This document shows, one piece after another, positions 14,337 to 21,816 of a stretch of 50,092 nt of DNA. The DNA comes from JAUPTX01 sp964652835 (GTDB lineage Bacteria > Patescibacteriota > Minisyncoccia > Phycocordibacterales > CSBR16-119), in contig CAZZCB010000004.1 of the NCBI GenBank assembly GCA_964652835.1, forward strand, positions 1 through 50,092, written 5' to 3'. The position numbers and the translations under genes are program-made. Position 1 is the stretch's first letter. Each line of letters starts with the position of its first letter. The notes under the pieces are model-generated. The model was not told the origin of the DNA. It made no database searches and was given only the letters and a program-made list of their open reading frames with translations.

Positions 14337-15008
14337 TTATGGTCTAGCTACGATATTGAACTCGATAGTGAAAATGTCGTTTATAACATTGTCTCCTAAA
14401 TCATCAAAGAAAGATTCTGATCCAAATTTAACATCAAACTGCGCTCTGTTTATCTCTGCAATACCAGCTATCACAGCATTTCCGTTCTCTGTCGCTGTCT
14501 TTATATTTACAGTAACTGGATTTGTCTTTGCTTTTAAACTCAGGTCACCTTCTAGTTTGTATCCGTCAGCTGTTTTTGTTGAACTTTTTACTGTGTATTT
14601 TGCTTCAGGATAAGTTTCTACTTCAAAAAAATCTTCAGACTTTAGGTGTTTTGTTAGGTCGTCTTGTCCGTCACCTTTACCTGTAGACGTCGCTTGTATT
14701 GAAGTCATATCGAAAACTATTTCTCCATTTTCGATTTCTCCTTTTTCAAAAGAAACATTTCCGCTTTTAATATCTATAGTTCCAGAATCAAAATAATTCT
14801 TTACTATCTTTTTACTTCCTGTCCAAGTGGCACTACTTTGCTCTGCATCAAAAACAAAAGTTCCTTCAAAGTCGTTTGAGATTTCAGCACCTTCTGGCGC
14901 CGGTATAGAGCTAGATGTTTTTACCTCTGGATTTTGTTTTGAAGATTTAAAATAAAATATACCCCCTACAACCACAATAACAATTAAAATTGGTACCAAT
15001 ACTTTCAT
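14337..15008 (-). CDS. YceI-like lipocalin-fold protein, membrane-anchored (223 aa)
   Basis: YceI family (PF04264), whose characterised members bind isoprenoid lipids in a lipocalin-like barrel. A hydrophobic N-terminal segment (MKVLVPILIVIVVVGGIFYF) serves as an uncleaved anchor or signal. The barrel from about residue 48 shows FVFDAEQSSATWTGSKK, FDMTSIQATS, HLKSEDFFEVETYPEAKY and GIAEINRAQFDVKFGS, all typical. It stands alone on the minus strand with a terminator shared with the convergent DUF305 gene. The ligand is unknown. Confidence 0.9.
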   Translation of the reverse strand: MKVLVPILIVIVVVGGIFYFKSSKQNPEVKTSSSIPAPEGAEISNDFEGTFVFDAEQSSATWTGSKKIVKNYFDSGTIDIKSGNVSFEKGEIENGEIVFDMTSIQATSTGKGDGQDDLTKHLKSEDFFEVETYPEAKYTVKSSTKTADGYKLEGDLSLKAKTNPVTVNIKTATENGNAVIAGIAEINRAQFDVKFGSESFFDDLGDNVINDIFTIEFNIVARP

Positions 15009-15075
15009 GTAATTTATAAAAATTAGTTTGTAAGCGCCGAAGCGTCTTTATATTTTATCATATTTATTTAAATGC

Positions 15076-15081
15076 TATAAT
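15076..15081 (+). promoter_or_regulatory. Extended -10 box, leaderless start at 15090
   Basis: TGC-TATAAT ends 8 nt before the ATG at 15090. Confidence 0.6.
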
Positions 15082-15089
15082 TCCTCTAT

Positions 15090-15308
15090 ATGATAAATAA
15101 AAATTTAAATCTAAAATATTTCCTAAAGAATCTATTTGTAGTTGTGGGGCTTGTTTTAATCTGGCGTGGAGTTTGGTATGTAATGGACTATGTAGATATG
15201 ATCTTTTTTGCCGGGAATCACGCTTTTACTGCTGTTGCAGGAATAATATTCGGACTTTTTATTCTATATATACCTGACGGAGATCTAAAAGAAATAACTA
15301 ATCTATAA
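15090..15308 (+). CDS. Small two-span membrane protein, unknown (72 aa)
   Basis: Unrecognised. Two hydrophobic segments are seen (about residues 12-30, FVVVGLVLIWRGVWYVM, and 38-58, AFTAVAGIIFGLFILYI), with a short acidic cytoplasmic tail. Composition matches the AT-rich core genes. The -10 box position indicates a leaderless mRNA. The next gene begins 1 nt after its stop, so the two form an operon. Confidence 0.75.
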   Translation: MINKNLNLKYFLKNLFVVVGLVLIWRGVWYVMDYVDMIFFAGNHAFTAVAGIIFGLFILYIPDGDLKEITNL

Positions 15309-15309
15309 A

Positions 15310-15597
15310 ATGAAGAAGTTTGTAGTAGAAGGAAAGGTTTGGCGTTGGCCGGGAATATCAGGCTGGCATTTTGTATATGTTGGGAAAGATTTAACAGAAA
15401 AGATAAAAAAGATTGGCAAAGTATACGGATCTGGATTTATAAAAATAAACGCATCTATAGGTAAATCGTCTTGGGATACAGCTCTTTTCCCACATAAAAA
15501 AGAAGAAACTTTTTTAATTTCAATTAAGCAATCTATTAGAAAAAAAGAAGATATTTTCGAAGGGGATTTGGTCCGGGTAAAAGTAATACTTATCTAA
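15310..15597 (+). CDS. DUF1905 domain protein (95 aa)
   Basis: Small beta-barrel-like domain of the DUF1905 family: FVVEGKVWRWPGISGWHFVYV, GFIKINASIGKSSWDTALFP and the closing GDLVRVKVIL match the family pattern closely. The function of DUF1905 is not established. In other genomes the domain is sometimes fused to a YdeI/OmdA domain; here a YdeI-like gene is present separately at 38497-38748. It is cotranscribed with the small membrane gene before it. Confidence 0.82.
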   Translation: MKKFVVEGKVWRWPGISGWHFVYVGKDLTEKIKKIGKVYGSGFIKINASIGKSSWDTALFPHKKEETFLISIKQSIRKKEDIFEGDLVRVKVILI

Positions 15598-15607
15598 GAG
15601 TCACGGC

Positions 15608-15636
15608 TTGCAATTTAAAAGAATGTGTGTTATAGT
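15608..15636 (+). promoter_or_regulatory. Promoter of the DEAD-box helicase gene
   Basis: TTGCAA (15608-15613), 17-nt spacer, TGT-TATAGT (15631-15636, extended -10). Confidence 0.7.
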
Positions 15637-15642
15637 ACCGAA

Positions 15643-15754
15643 GCAATCAAATATTGTTCTGTAGATTCCCGAAAGTTATTAATTTCGATGTTCTATACGG
15701 CAATTCGAGATTTTAATAACTTTAGGACGGGTAAAAACCGTCAAAATATACAAT
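15643..15754 (+). promoter_or_regulatory. Structured 5' leader of the helicase mRNA
   Basis: A leader of about 110 nt, long for this genome. AAAGTTATTAA (15672-15682) pairs perfectly with TTAATAACTTT (15713-15723), and GACGG/CCGTC forms a small hairpin just after (about 15725-15741). Cold-inducible helicase genes elsewhere often have long structured leaders; that this one is a thermosensor or autoregulatory element is inference. Confidence 0.5.
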
Positions 15755-17203
15755 ATGAACGACAGACAAGCTAGCCGGACATCCGGCGGAAATTCTTCTG
15801 GCCCAAAAAGAAGTTTTTCAAAACCAAAAGGATTTGGTACTAGAAGCGGAGGCGCATCTAGACCATCTTATGCGTCTTCATCAGGAGGACGAACTGCAGG
15901 AGGTAAACCTTCTTATTCTGGCTCTAAATCAGGAGGCGGAAGAAGATTTGGTAAACCATCTAGGGGCGGAGGAGGGGCAAAAAGAGGTCCAAGAAAAAGT
16001 ACTGCGGATATTTCTAAATTCGTCAGAAAAGCATCTGATCAAAAAGTAGAAGTAGTAGCGCCAGTTATCAAGCACGTGTTTGCTGATTTTAATTTTTCAA
16101 AAGAATTAAACAAAAACCTTGTTTCAAAGGGTTATAATACTCCAACTCAAATTCAGGACCAATCTATACACTATATTTTAGAAGGAAGAGACGTTGTAGG
16201 ACTTGCAAACACAGGAACAGGGAAGACTGGTGCTTTTCTACTGCCTCTTATTGATAAAGTTTGGAAAGATAAAAAGAATATGGTTTTAATCCTAGCTCCA
16301 ACAAGAGAGCTTGCGATGCAAATCGACAAAGAATTCAGAACTTTCTCAACTGGGATGGGAATATTTTCAGCAATGTGTGTTGGAGGTATGCCAATCTGGA
16401 AACAAATAAACGACCTTGCTCGAAAGCCGAATTTTATAATCGGTACTCCAGGACGTATTAAAGATTTAAGTGATCGAGGAAAAATCAATTATGGAAGTAT
16501 TGGTAACATCGTCTTAGACGAAGTTGACCACATGCTTGATATGGGATTCGTAGAACCTATCACGATAATCCTAAACAGCTTAAAAGCAGATAGACAATCT
16601 CTTTTCTTTTCTGCAACAATGCCAGCTAATATCAAAAACCTGATTTCTAAATTCACAAATAATCCTGTGACTGTAGAAGTGGCTTCAAGAAGTAGTGTTA
16701 GCAACATCGATCAAGATGTTGTGAGAGTTACAGACGACGCGCACAAATTCAGTGAGCTAAAGAGACTTCTTTCAGAAGATGGTTTTGATAAAGTTATAAT
16801 CTTTACTGAAACAAAAAGACAAGTAGATAAACTTTCAAAAGATTTAGCGAGAGAAAATTTCTTAGTAGAATCTATTCACGGAGATAAAAGACAAAATCAA
16901 AGAAAAAAAGCTATTGATTTGTTTGAAAAAGATAAAGTTACTATCTTGGTTGCGACAGACGTTGCGGCAAGAGGTCTCGATATCAAAGGCGTGACTCACG
17001 TTATCAACTATACTATCCCGGGAACAGATGAAGATTATACTCACCGAATCGGTCGAACTGGCCGAGGGGAGAATAAAGGAGTAGCGCTAACTTTCATCGG
17101 CTCAAATATGAGTACAGAAAGCTCTGGTGACAGAAGAAGTTCATCTGCGCCTCGGTCTTCTGGAAGAGGAAGATCAGGAGGACGACCATCTTATAGAAGA
17201 TAA
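15755..17203 (+). CDS. DEAD-box RNA helicase with Gly/Ser/Arg-rich tails
   Basis: ATP-dependent RNA helicase of the RhlE/CsdA type, probably acting on ribosome assembly or mRNA structure. Residues 1-85 are disordered, with GGR/RGG-like repeats. The core has the Q motif (TPTQIQDQSI), Walker A (ANTGTGKTGAF), PTRELAMQ, TPGRI, motif II written DEVD rather than DEAD (VLDEVDHMLDMGF), SAT (FFSATMP), then the C-terminal RecA domain with ATDVAARGLDIK and HRIGRTGRG. It ends in a second short SGRGRSGGR tail instead of the longer domains of CsdA. The DEVD variant retains both acidic catalytic residues. Confidence 0.94.
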   Translation: MNDRQASRTSGGNSSGPKRSFSKPKGFGTRSGGASRPSYASSSGGRTAGGKPSYSGSKSGGGRRFGKPSRGGGGAKRGPRKSTADISKFVRKASDQKVEVVAPVIKHVFADFNFSKELNKNLVSKGYNTPTQIQDQSIHYILEGRDVVGLANTGTGKTGAFLLPLIDKVWKDKKNMVLILAPTRELAMQIDKEFRTFSTGMGIFSAMCVGGMPIWKQINDLARKPNFIIGTPGRIKDLSDRGKINYGSIGNIVLDEVDHMLDMGFVEPITIILNSLKADRQSLFFSATMPANIKNLISKFTNNPVTVEVASRSSVSNIDQDVVRVTDDAHKFSELKRLLSEDGFDKVIIFTETKRQVDKLSKDLARENFLVESIHGDKRQNQRKKAIDLFEKDKVTILVATDVAARGLDIKGVTHVINYTIPGTDEDYTHRIGRTGRGENKGVALTFIGSNMSTESSGDRRSSSAPRSSGRGRSGGRPSYRR

Positions 17204-17215
17204 TAAAATAAAATC

Positions 17216-17250
17216 AAAAAGCCCGGCGCACGAAGTGCGCCGGGCTTTTT
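17216..17250 (+). terminator. Helicase terminator
   Basis: Perfect 15-bp stem (17216-17230 with 17236-17250) around CGAAG; its T-tract is followed by the next TTGACA. Confidence 0.92.
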
Positions 17251-17252
17251 GA

Positions 17253-17280
17253 TTGACATAACTAAATTTTATGATATTGT
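17253..17280 (+). promoter_or_regulatory. Promoter of the 17320-17610 cassette
   Basis: TTGACA (17253-17258), 16-nt spacer, TATTGT (17275-17280). Confidence 0.55.
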
Positions 17281-17319
17281 ATATTTTGAAAGTTCACCTA
17301 ATCAAATAAAAAAACTACC

Positions 17320-17610
17320 ATGGATTACGATTTGAGCGGTCTTTTGGGCACCGAACAGTCCATCGAACAGTCTGTCGACACTTCACTCGGAGAAGAATTC
17401 CAGCCGCACTTCGATGCGTGGAATATCCTCGTTGGGATGAGGCATGTGGACAAATTCAAGGCTCGTTTCTGTATGAAAAACGATCCAGATGAGTGGCTTA
17501 AGGCATGGTTCAATAAACCTAACGTCGTATTCGGGTGCTCTCCCAAGGAGGCTATCGAGACGATGAGGTTTGAGGAGGTTGAGAAATTTGTGATCATGGC
17601 CTCAAGCTGA
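17320..17610 (+). CDS. Possible MbcA/ParS/Xre-type antitoxin domain protein (96 aa)
   Basis: The C-terminal part (about residues 55-92: DEWLKAWFNKPNVVFG, then SPKEAIETMRFEEVEKFV) resembles the MbcA/ParS/Xre toxin-binding domain pattern W-L-x-x-x-N-x-x-F-G-x-x-P-x-E-A. The N-terminal half has no recognised DNA-binding motif and the usual adjacent RES/ParT toxin is absent. It is a monocistronic GC-rich cassette with a leader ending AAACTACC before ATG, its own promoter and a terminator. Treat it as an orphan antitoxin-like protein or a distant relative with another role. Confidence 0.5.
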   Translation: MDYDLSGLLGTEQSIEQSVDTSLGEEFQPHFDAWNILVGMRHVDKFKARFCMKNDPDEWLKAWFNKPNVVFGCSPKEAIETMRFEEVEKFVIMASS

Positions 17611-17623
17611 GACCATGCTATTT

Positions 17624-17665
17624 GCACCCACGCCGTACAAACGTACAGCGTGGGTGCTTTTTATT
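17624..17665 (+). terminator. Terminator of the 17320-17610 cassette
   Basis: Perfect 10-bp stem GCACCCACGC/GCGTGGGTGC (17624-17633, 17648-17657), then TTTTTATTT. Confidence 0.9.
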
Positions 17666-17683
17666 TACCTATTTAAAATATGT

Positions 17684-17689
17684 TATAAT
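17684..17689 (+). promoter_or_regulatory. Extended -10 box, leaderless start at 17696
   Basis: TGT-TATAAT ends 6 nt before the ATG, so the in-frame ORF upstream (from 17615) is not transcribed from here. Confidence 0.6.
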
Positions 17690-17695
17690 AAATTT

Positions 17696-18169
17696 ATGAA
17701 AATATATATCTGGGCACTTATAATAATCGTGGCATTAGGGGGAGTTTATTATTATTCTACAAATAAAGAAAAAGTTACAAAAGTAGATGAAAGCACTATG
17801 TGTTTTGCATATACATCAGAAGGTAACGGAATAAAAGATGTTTACAATCTTAGTCTTGATATAAAAGGAGACAAGGTTACAGGAGATCTTAATTTCTTAC
17901 CAGCAGAAAAAGATTCTAAAACAGGAAGATTTAGCGGTATCATTAGCCCTTTTGGATCTGATGGAGATACTAGAGTTATCGCAGCTTGGTGGAATGTATC
18001 AGCTGAAGGCACTAACGTAAGAGAGCAATTAGCTATCCTTCTAAATAAAGATACTGCAGGTATTGGTTTTGGTGAAATGAAAGATTCTGGAAATGGAGAA
18101 TATGTTTACGCAAACCTTGAAGAAGTTGCCTACACTCTAAGTCTAGCTAAAGTTCCTTGCACAATCTAA
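17696..18169 (+). CDS. Membrane-anchored extracytoplasmic protein, paralogue family member 1 (157 aa)
   Basis: Unrecognised, but related to the genes at 22606 and, more weakly, 23829. An N-terminal anchor (MKIYIWALIIIVALGGVYYY) is followed by a domain starting with Cys (MCFAYTSEGN) and ending with Cys (KVPCTI), perhaps a disulfide. Shared motifs with 22606: VTG, a Pro-Ala then Asp-Ser step, AAWWN, GFGEMKD and YVY. It starts leaderless and heads a group with the cupin and DUF2892 genes. Function is unknown. Confidence 0.72.
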   Translation: MKIYIWALIIIVALGGVYYYSTNKEKVTKVDESTMCFAYTSEGNGIKDVYNLSLDIKGDKVTGDLNFLPAEKDSKTGRFSGIISPFGSDGDTRVIAAWWNVSAEGTNVREQLAILLNKDTAGIGFGEMKDSGNGEYVYANLEEVAYTLSLAKVPCTI

Positions 18170-18190
18170 TTATCAATAAATAATTTTTTT

Positions 18191-18592
18191 ATGAAAAGAG
18201 GATATAAAGAAAATATTGAAAAACTTACTCTGGAGAATAAAGATTTCCGAAGAGTTTTATATACAGCAGAAAATCTTCAGCTGGTGCTTATGAGTCTAAA
18301 ACCAGGACAAGATATTGGTGTTGAAACTCATCCTGATAACGACCAATTTTTCCGGTTTGAAGCAGGTGAGGGGAGAGTTTTTGTGGATGGAACATCTTAT
18401 GAAGTCGGGGACGGCGACACTGTTATTGTTCCAAAAGGCTCTGAACACAATGTTCTGAATATGAGCAATAAGAAAGATTTAAAGTTTTACACTATATACG
18501 CTGGTCCACATCATAAAGACGGTATTGTAAGAGAGACAAAAGAAGAGGCGATGCGAGATGAAGAAGAATTTGATGGAGTTACAACTGAGTAA
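18191..18592 (+). CDS. Single-domain cupin (133 aa)
   Basis: Cupin fold with both metal-site motifs. Motif 1 is VETHPDNDQFFRFEAGEGRV (H, x, then E further on) and motif 2 is VPKGSEHNVLN. Similar stand-alone cupins occur widely in small-genome bacteria; the substrate cannot be inferred, and either a mannose-6-phosphate-isomerase-like or a regulatory role is possible. It ends in an acidic tail (EEAMRDEEEFDG). It lies in a run of same-strand genes with short gaps on both sides. Confidence 0.85.
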   Translation: MKRGYKENIEKLTLENKDFRRVLYTAENLQLVLMSLKPGQDIGVETHPDNDQFFRFEAGEGRVFVDGTSYEVGDGDTVIVPKGSEHNVLNMSNKKDLKFYTIYAGPHHKDGIVRETKEEAMRDEEEFDGVTTE

Positions 18593-18611
18593 TTAATTTA
18601 AAAAAATATTT

Positions 18612-18833
18612 ATGAAAAAAAATATTGGGCAAATTGATAGAGTTTTAAGAATTTTAATCGGCGCTGTTATTCTCTGGCAAGGGATTTTGATGTCGAATAT
18701 TATATTGATAGCTTTAGGCTCGGTTTTAATCTTAACTGGAATTGTCGGTAGATGTGGTATTTACAAAATGCTCGGAATAAATACTTGTAAAAATTGTGAA
18801 GTACCGCCGCAAAAAGAGGAAGTAAAATATTAA
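18612..18833 (+). CDS. DUF2892 / YgaP-like small membrane protein (73 aa)
   Basis: Matches the YgaP-like transmembrane domain (DUF2892): NIGQIDRVLRILIGAVIL, a second span (IILIALGSVLILTGIVGRCG) and the closing YKMLGINTC. In E. coli YgaP this domain follows a rhodanese domain, but here it is alone, as is common. It carries four cysteines near the C-terminus. It is probably cotranscribed with the cupin gene. Confidence 0.88.
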   Translation: MKKNIGQIDRVLRILIGAVILWQGILMSNIILIALGSVLILTGIVGRCGIYKMLGINTCKNCEVPPQKEEVKY

Positions 18834-18835
18834 GA

Positions 18836-18868
18836 AAAGAAAAAGCGCCGGCCCTGTGGGCCGGCGCT
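18836..18868 (-). terminator. nhaD terminator
   Basis: Perfect 11-bp stem AGCGCCGGCCC/GGGCCGGCGCT (18844-18854, 18858-18868). The T-rich tract follows on the minus strand, so it mainly serves nhaD. Confidence 0.88.
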
Positions 18869-18890
18869 CTGCGTTTGTAAGGTTTCTCGC

Positions 18891-20198
18891 TTAGCTCCAC
18901 ATGAGCCAGAACGTGAGTATTCCTCCTAAGTAACCAATCAGCGCTGGTAATGTCATCTTTTTCACATACCACACGAAGTCGATGTGCATTATGCCCATCG
19001 CCGCCACACCAGCTGCTGAGCCGATGATAAGCAGACTTCCACCGGTGCCAGCACATAGCGCCAAGAGTTCCCAGAACATGTTATCCACAGGGAATTGCGT
19101 CATCGGGTACATTCCCATCGCAGCGGCCACAAGTGGCACGTTGTCTACGATAGAAGAGAGTACTCCGATGGCTCCGTTGATCAGGAAAATGTCACCCAGT
19201 GTCTTGTCGAGCGTCTGCGCCATAAGTGTCAGATGGCCTGCCACTTGAAGTCCGGCTACTGCGACCAGAATTCCGAGGAAAAAAAGTACGCTCGGTAGGT
19301 CGATTCGACGGAGCACTGCAGCAACCATAAGATCACCGCGTTCGTTTACTCCGTGCTTCATGTGGATGATCTCCGTAACTATCCACATCACGCCAAGTCC
19401 GAGCATTACACCCATGAAAGGCGGAAGATGTGTTATCGCCTTGAAGATTGGCACGAACAGTAGCGCTCCCACACCGAGAGAGAACACAAGGTTACGCTCG
19501 CCGTTGGTTATTTTGCTACTGTGATGTCCCGACTCCTTAACCTTGTCTGGTCGCTCTACGTTACCTTTCATGGTGAACGAGAACCAGATAAGCGGTAAGA
19601 TCATCGCAACAAGGCTTGGAACAATAAGCTTTAGGATGATGTTCACGGTCGTAACCTGTCCACCCACCCAAAGCATTATCGTTGTAACGTCGCCGATCGG
19701 CGACCATGCACCTCCAGCATTCGCTGAGATAACCACCACTCCGGCAAAAAGCCAAAGCGTTTCTTTATCCTTGATCAGCTTGCGAAGTAGTGCACACATC
19801 ACGATAGCCGTGGTTAGGTTGTCGAGCGCCGCACTAAGAAAAAAAGTGATCAAGCCTAAAGTCCACAAGAGCGACGTTTTCTTTGTCGATGTGATGCGGT
19901 CGGTTATAACCCGAAATCCTTCATGCACATCGATCAGCTCGACGATCGTCATGGCGCCCATGAGGAAAAAGAGGATGCTGGCGATTTCGCCCAAATGTCC
20001 CAGAAGGTGGTGGATGAGTCCTTCGTGTTCATGACTCTCACCTGGAGGAAAAATGTTGTCTCGTCCGAGCATCAGTATCGTCCAGACCACTGCGCCAGTT
20101 AGAATAGCTGTTGCTGCCTTGTTTACCCGGAGAGGGTGTTCCAATGCTATCGCGAGATAGCCGAGAACGAAAACGATTGCCATCAGTGCAAAGATCAT
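18891..20198 (-). CDS. nhaD: NhaD-type Na+/H+ antiporter
   Basis: Sodium/proton antiporter of the ion transporter (ArsB/NhaD) superfamily, in the cytoplasmic membrane. It has about eleven hydrophobic spans. Signature elements are AALDNLTTAIVM, GGAWSPIGDVTTIMLW and SSIVDNVPLVAAAMG. The 435-aa length is typical. The gene is much more GC-rich than its neighbours and has the cassette layout: own promoter, a long C/A-rich leader with no Shine-Dalgarno (ending CCCTCACAACT) and own terminator. Horizontal acquisition is likely but not proven. It would support sodium and pH balance. Confidence 0.95.
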   Translation of the reverse strand: MIFALMAIVFVLGYLAIALEHPLRVNKAATAILTGAVVWTILMLGRDNIFPPGESHEHEGLIHHLLGHLGEIASILFFLMGAMTIVELIDVHEGFRVITDRITSTKKTSLLWTLGLITFFLSAALDNLTTAIVMCALLRKLIKDKETLWLFAGVVVISANAGGAWSPIGDVTTIMLWVGGQVTTVNIILKLIVPSLVAMILPLIWFSFTMKGNVERPDKVKESGHHSSKITNGERNLVFSLGVGALLFVPIFKAITHLPPFMGVMLGLGVMWIVTEIIHMKHGVNERGDLMVAAVLRRIDLPSVLFFLGILVAVAGLQVAGHLTLMAQTLDKTLGDIFLINGAIGVLSSIVDNVPLVAAAMGMYPMTQFPVDNMFWELLALCAGTGGSLLIIGSAAGVAAMGIMHIDFVWYVKKMTLPALIGYLGGILTFWLMWS

Positions 20199-20255
20199 AG
20201 TTGTGAGGGTTTTGCTTGTTTTTCTGTAAAGAGCCTTTTGAATGCGTTCCGGGCT

Positions 20256-20283
20256 ATTCTACATAAAAAAGAGGTTTTTTCAA
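20256..20283 (-). promoter_or_regulatory. nhaD promoter
   Basis: Minus strand TTGAAA (20278-20283), 16-nt spacer, TAGAAT (20256-20261). The leader is about 50 nt. Confidence 0.65.
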
Positions 20284-20370
20284 ATAAGTTTTTATGGCGT
20301 AAATCTTCATCTAATATCTTTTAGTGTTACAATAAAATAGTTAAAATAATTTATAAAATAATAATAATTT

Positions 20371-20802
20371 ATGAATAAAGAAAAATTATACAAATTTCTC
20401 AGACTTTCAATGTCCTTCATTTTCATCTGGGCTTTTTTAGATAAAACTTTTGGACTTGGCTTTGCTACTACAGTAGAAAAAGCATGGATAAAAGGTGGTT
20501 CTCCAACTTACGGATTTTTAACAAACGGCACAAATGGTCCTTTTGCAGAGTTCTTCCAAAGTCTAGCCGGAATAGCTTTTGTGGATTGGGTTTTTATGAT
20601 CGGTCTTTTGTTTATTGGTCTAACTTTGCTTTTAAATAAATATGTTAAATGGGGAACTGTGGCTGGGATAATAATGATGCTTCTAATGTATTTGGCTTCT
20701 TTCCCTCCAGAAAACAACCCTATTGTTGATGAACATATTATCTATATCTTTGTTCTTGCTATAATAGCTTTCGAGGGTAAATTATTAAAAAGTAAAAATT
20801 AA
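20371..20802 (+). CDS. DoxX-like membrane protein (143 aa)
   Basis: Four-span membrane protein resembling the DoxX / thiosulfate-quinone oxidoreductase DoxD group: an N-terminal LYKFLRLSMSFIFIWAFLDK, a loop GPFAEFFQSLAG, then three further spans and YLASFPPENNPIVDEHIIY, a pattern typical of the family. The role in this lineage is unknown; redox-linked functions are described for some relatives. The next small gene starts 4 nt after the stop, so the two are cotranscribed. Confidence 0.78.
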   Translation: MNKEKLYKFLRLSMSFIFIWAFLDKTFGLGFATTVEKAWIKGGSPTYGFLTNGTNGPFAEFFQSLAGIAFVDWVFMIGLLFIGLTLLLNKYVKWGTVAGIIMMLLMYLASFPPENNPIVDEHIIYIFVLAIIAFEGKLLKSKN

Positions 20803-20806
20803 ATTT

Positions 20807-21193
20807 ATGTTAAAGAAAATATTACTTATTTTGATTTTAGTTATTGGAGGAATTTTAATCTTCACACAGAAAAAAGATGAAAACAAAGTGACTTCACCAG
20901 AGGGTGAAAATGTAGAGGAAGGTAAATTAAAGGTTGCGAATTTTTCGGGAAAGCTCGAAGAAGTTAATACTGGATGTTTTGCTGACGCAGAATGTTACGT
21001 CGTAGTTGATGGAAAACACGTCACAGCGATAATGGGATGGAGTCAGGAAACGGTAGGGACAGTCCAGGGCGTAGAAGGTTTTGGCGATCTTGAAAATTAT
21101 ATTGGAAAAGAAGTGGAGGTCTATGCACAAGACACAAGTGACGGTAAATATACTTTATACGGAAGCGAAGGTTTTTATATCAAACTAAAATAG
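20807..21193 (+). CDS. Membrane-anchored protein with OB-like domain, unknown (128 aa)
   Basis: Unrecognised. An N-terminal anchor (about residues 2-20, MLKKILLILILVIGGILIF) is followed by a charged linker and a beta-rich domain with two cysteines close together (GCFADAECYVVVDGKH), then YIGKEVEVYAQ, reminiscent of OB-fold proteins. The domain is predicted to lie outside the membrane. It is the second gene after the DoxX-like gene and is followed by a terminator. Confidence 0.68.
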   Translation: MLKKILLILILVIGGILIFTQKKDENKVTSPEGENVEEGKLKVANFSGKLEEVNTGCFADAECYVVVDGKHVTAIMGWSQETVGTVQGVEGFGDLENYIGKEVEVYAQDTSDGKYTLYGSEGFYIKLK

Positions 21194-21205
21194 ATTTAAT
21201 CAAAT

Positions 21206-21245
21206 AAAAAACGTCTACAGATTTATGTGGACGTTTTTTATTTTT
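21206..21245 (+). terminator. Terminator after the DoxX operon
   Basis: AAAAAACGTC and GACGTTTTTT arms around an 18-nt inner region, then TTATTTTT. Confidence 0.82.
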
Positions 21246-21261
21246 AGATTTAAAAATGTTG

Positions 21262-21267
21262 TATAAT
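21262..21267 (+). promoter_or_regulatory. -10 box, leaderless start at 21274
   Basis: Perfect TATAAT ends 6 nt before ATG. Confidence 0.6.
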
Positions 21268-21273
21268 TAAATC

Positions 21274-21708
21274 ATGGAATTTTTATCAATTTTAATAACT
21301 CTCGTTGGTTTTATTTTAGGACTCGGCGCAGTTACTGTCATTGATCTTCATGGATTTATGGCACGTAAATCTTCTTATTGGACTAGAGCAACGATTCAGA
21401 CCCACAAGATCACCAAACCTTTAATTTGGGCTGGGATAACTTTGATTTTTGTTGGACACATTTTGCTTAAAAAATCAGGAGTGCTAGATGAAAACGCTAT
21501 CTTTCATTTCTTAATCATCGGAGTTTTGATTCTGAACGGATATTTCCTTTCCTTTGTTGTAAGCCCTGCACTTTTGGCGCAAGAAAAAGAAGGCAGGTCT
21601 GAAGAAATTTTACCAAAGTCTTTGCAATCAAAAATAACAGTTAGTTTTATCTTTTCTGTTTTAGGTTGGTGGGGATTAGTTTTTCTTTTTGTTAAAAGTT
21701 TAGTTTAG
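21274..21708 (+). CDS. Four-span membrane protein, unknown (144 aa)
   Basis: No family recognised with confidence. Four hydrophobic segments are seen (about residues 5-25, 45-62, 75-98 and 121-143). Conserved-looking polar sites are DLHGFMARKS after the first span and QTHKITKP before the second, the His residues suggesting heme or metal ligands as in some integral membrane cytochrome-like proteins; that is a guess. It is monocistronic, leaderless and AT-rich, with a terminator. Confidence 0.7.
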   Translation: MEFLSILITLVGFILGLGAVTVIDLHGFMARKSSYWTRATIQTHKITKPLIWAGITLIFVGHILLKKSGVLDENAIFHFLIIGVLILNGYFLSFVVSPALLAQEKEGRSEEILPKSLQSKITVSFIFSVLGWWGLVFLFVKSLV

Positions 21709-21720
21709 CTGGGTTTAACA

Positions 21721-21757
21721 AATCAGTCATCGGTAAGCCGATGGCTGATTTTTGTTT
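21721..21757 (+). terminator. Terminator of the 21274-21708 gene
   Basis: Thirteen-pair stem (21721-21733 with 21738-21750, one G-T pair), then TTTGTTTTTG leading into TTGACA of the next unit (21758-21763). Confidence 0.9.
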
Positions 21758-21816
21758 TTGACATTTTGGTCTGTTTATGGCAATATATTTTTTGAAAACA
21801 ACAAACACAACAGTTC

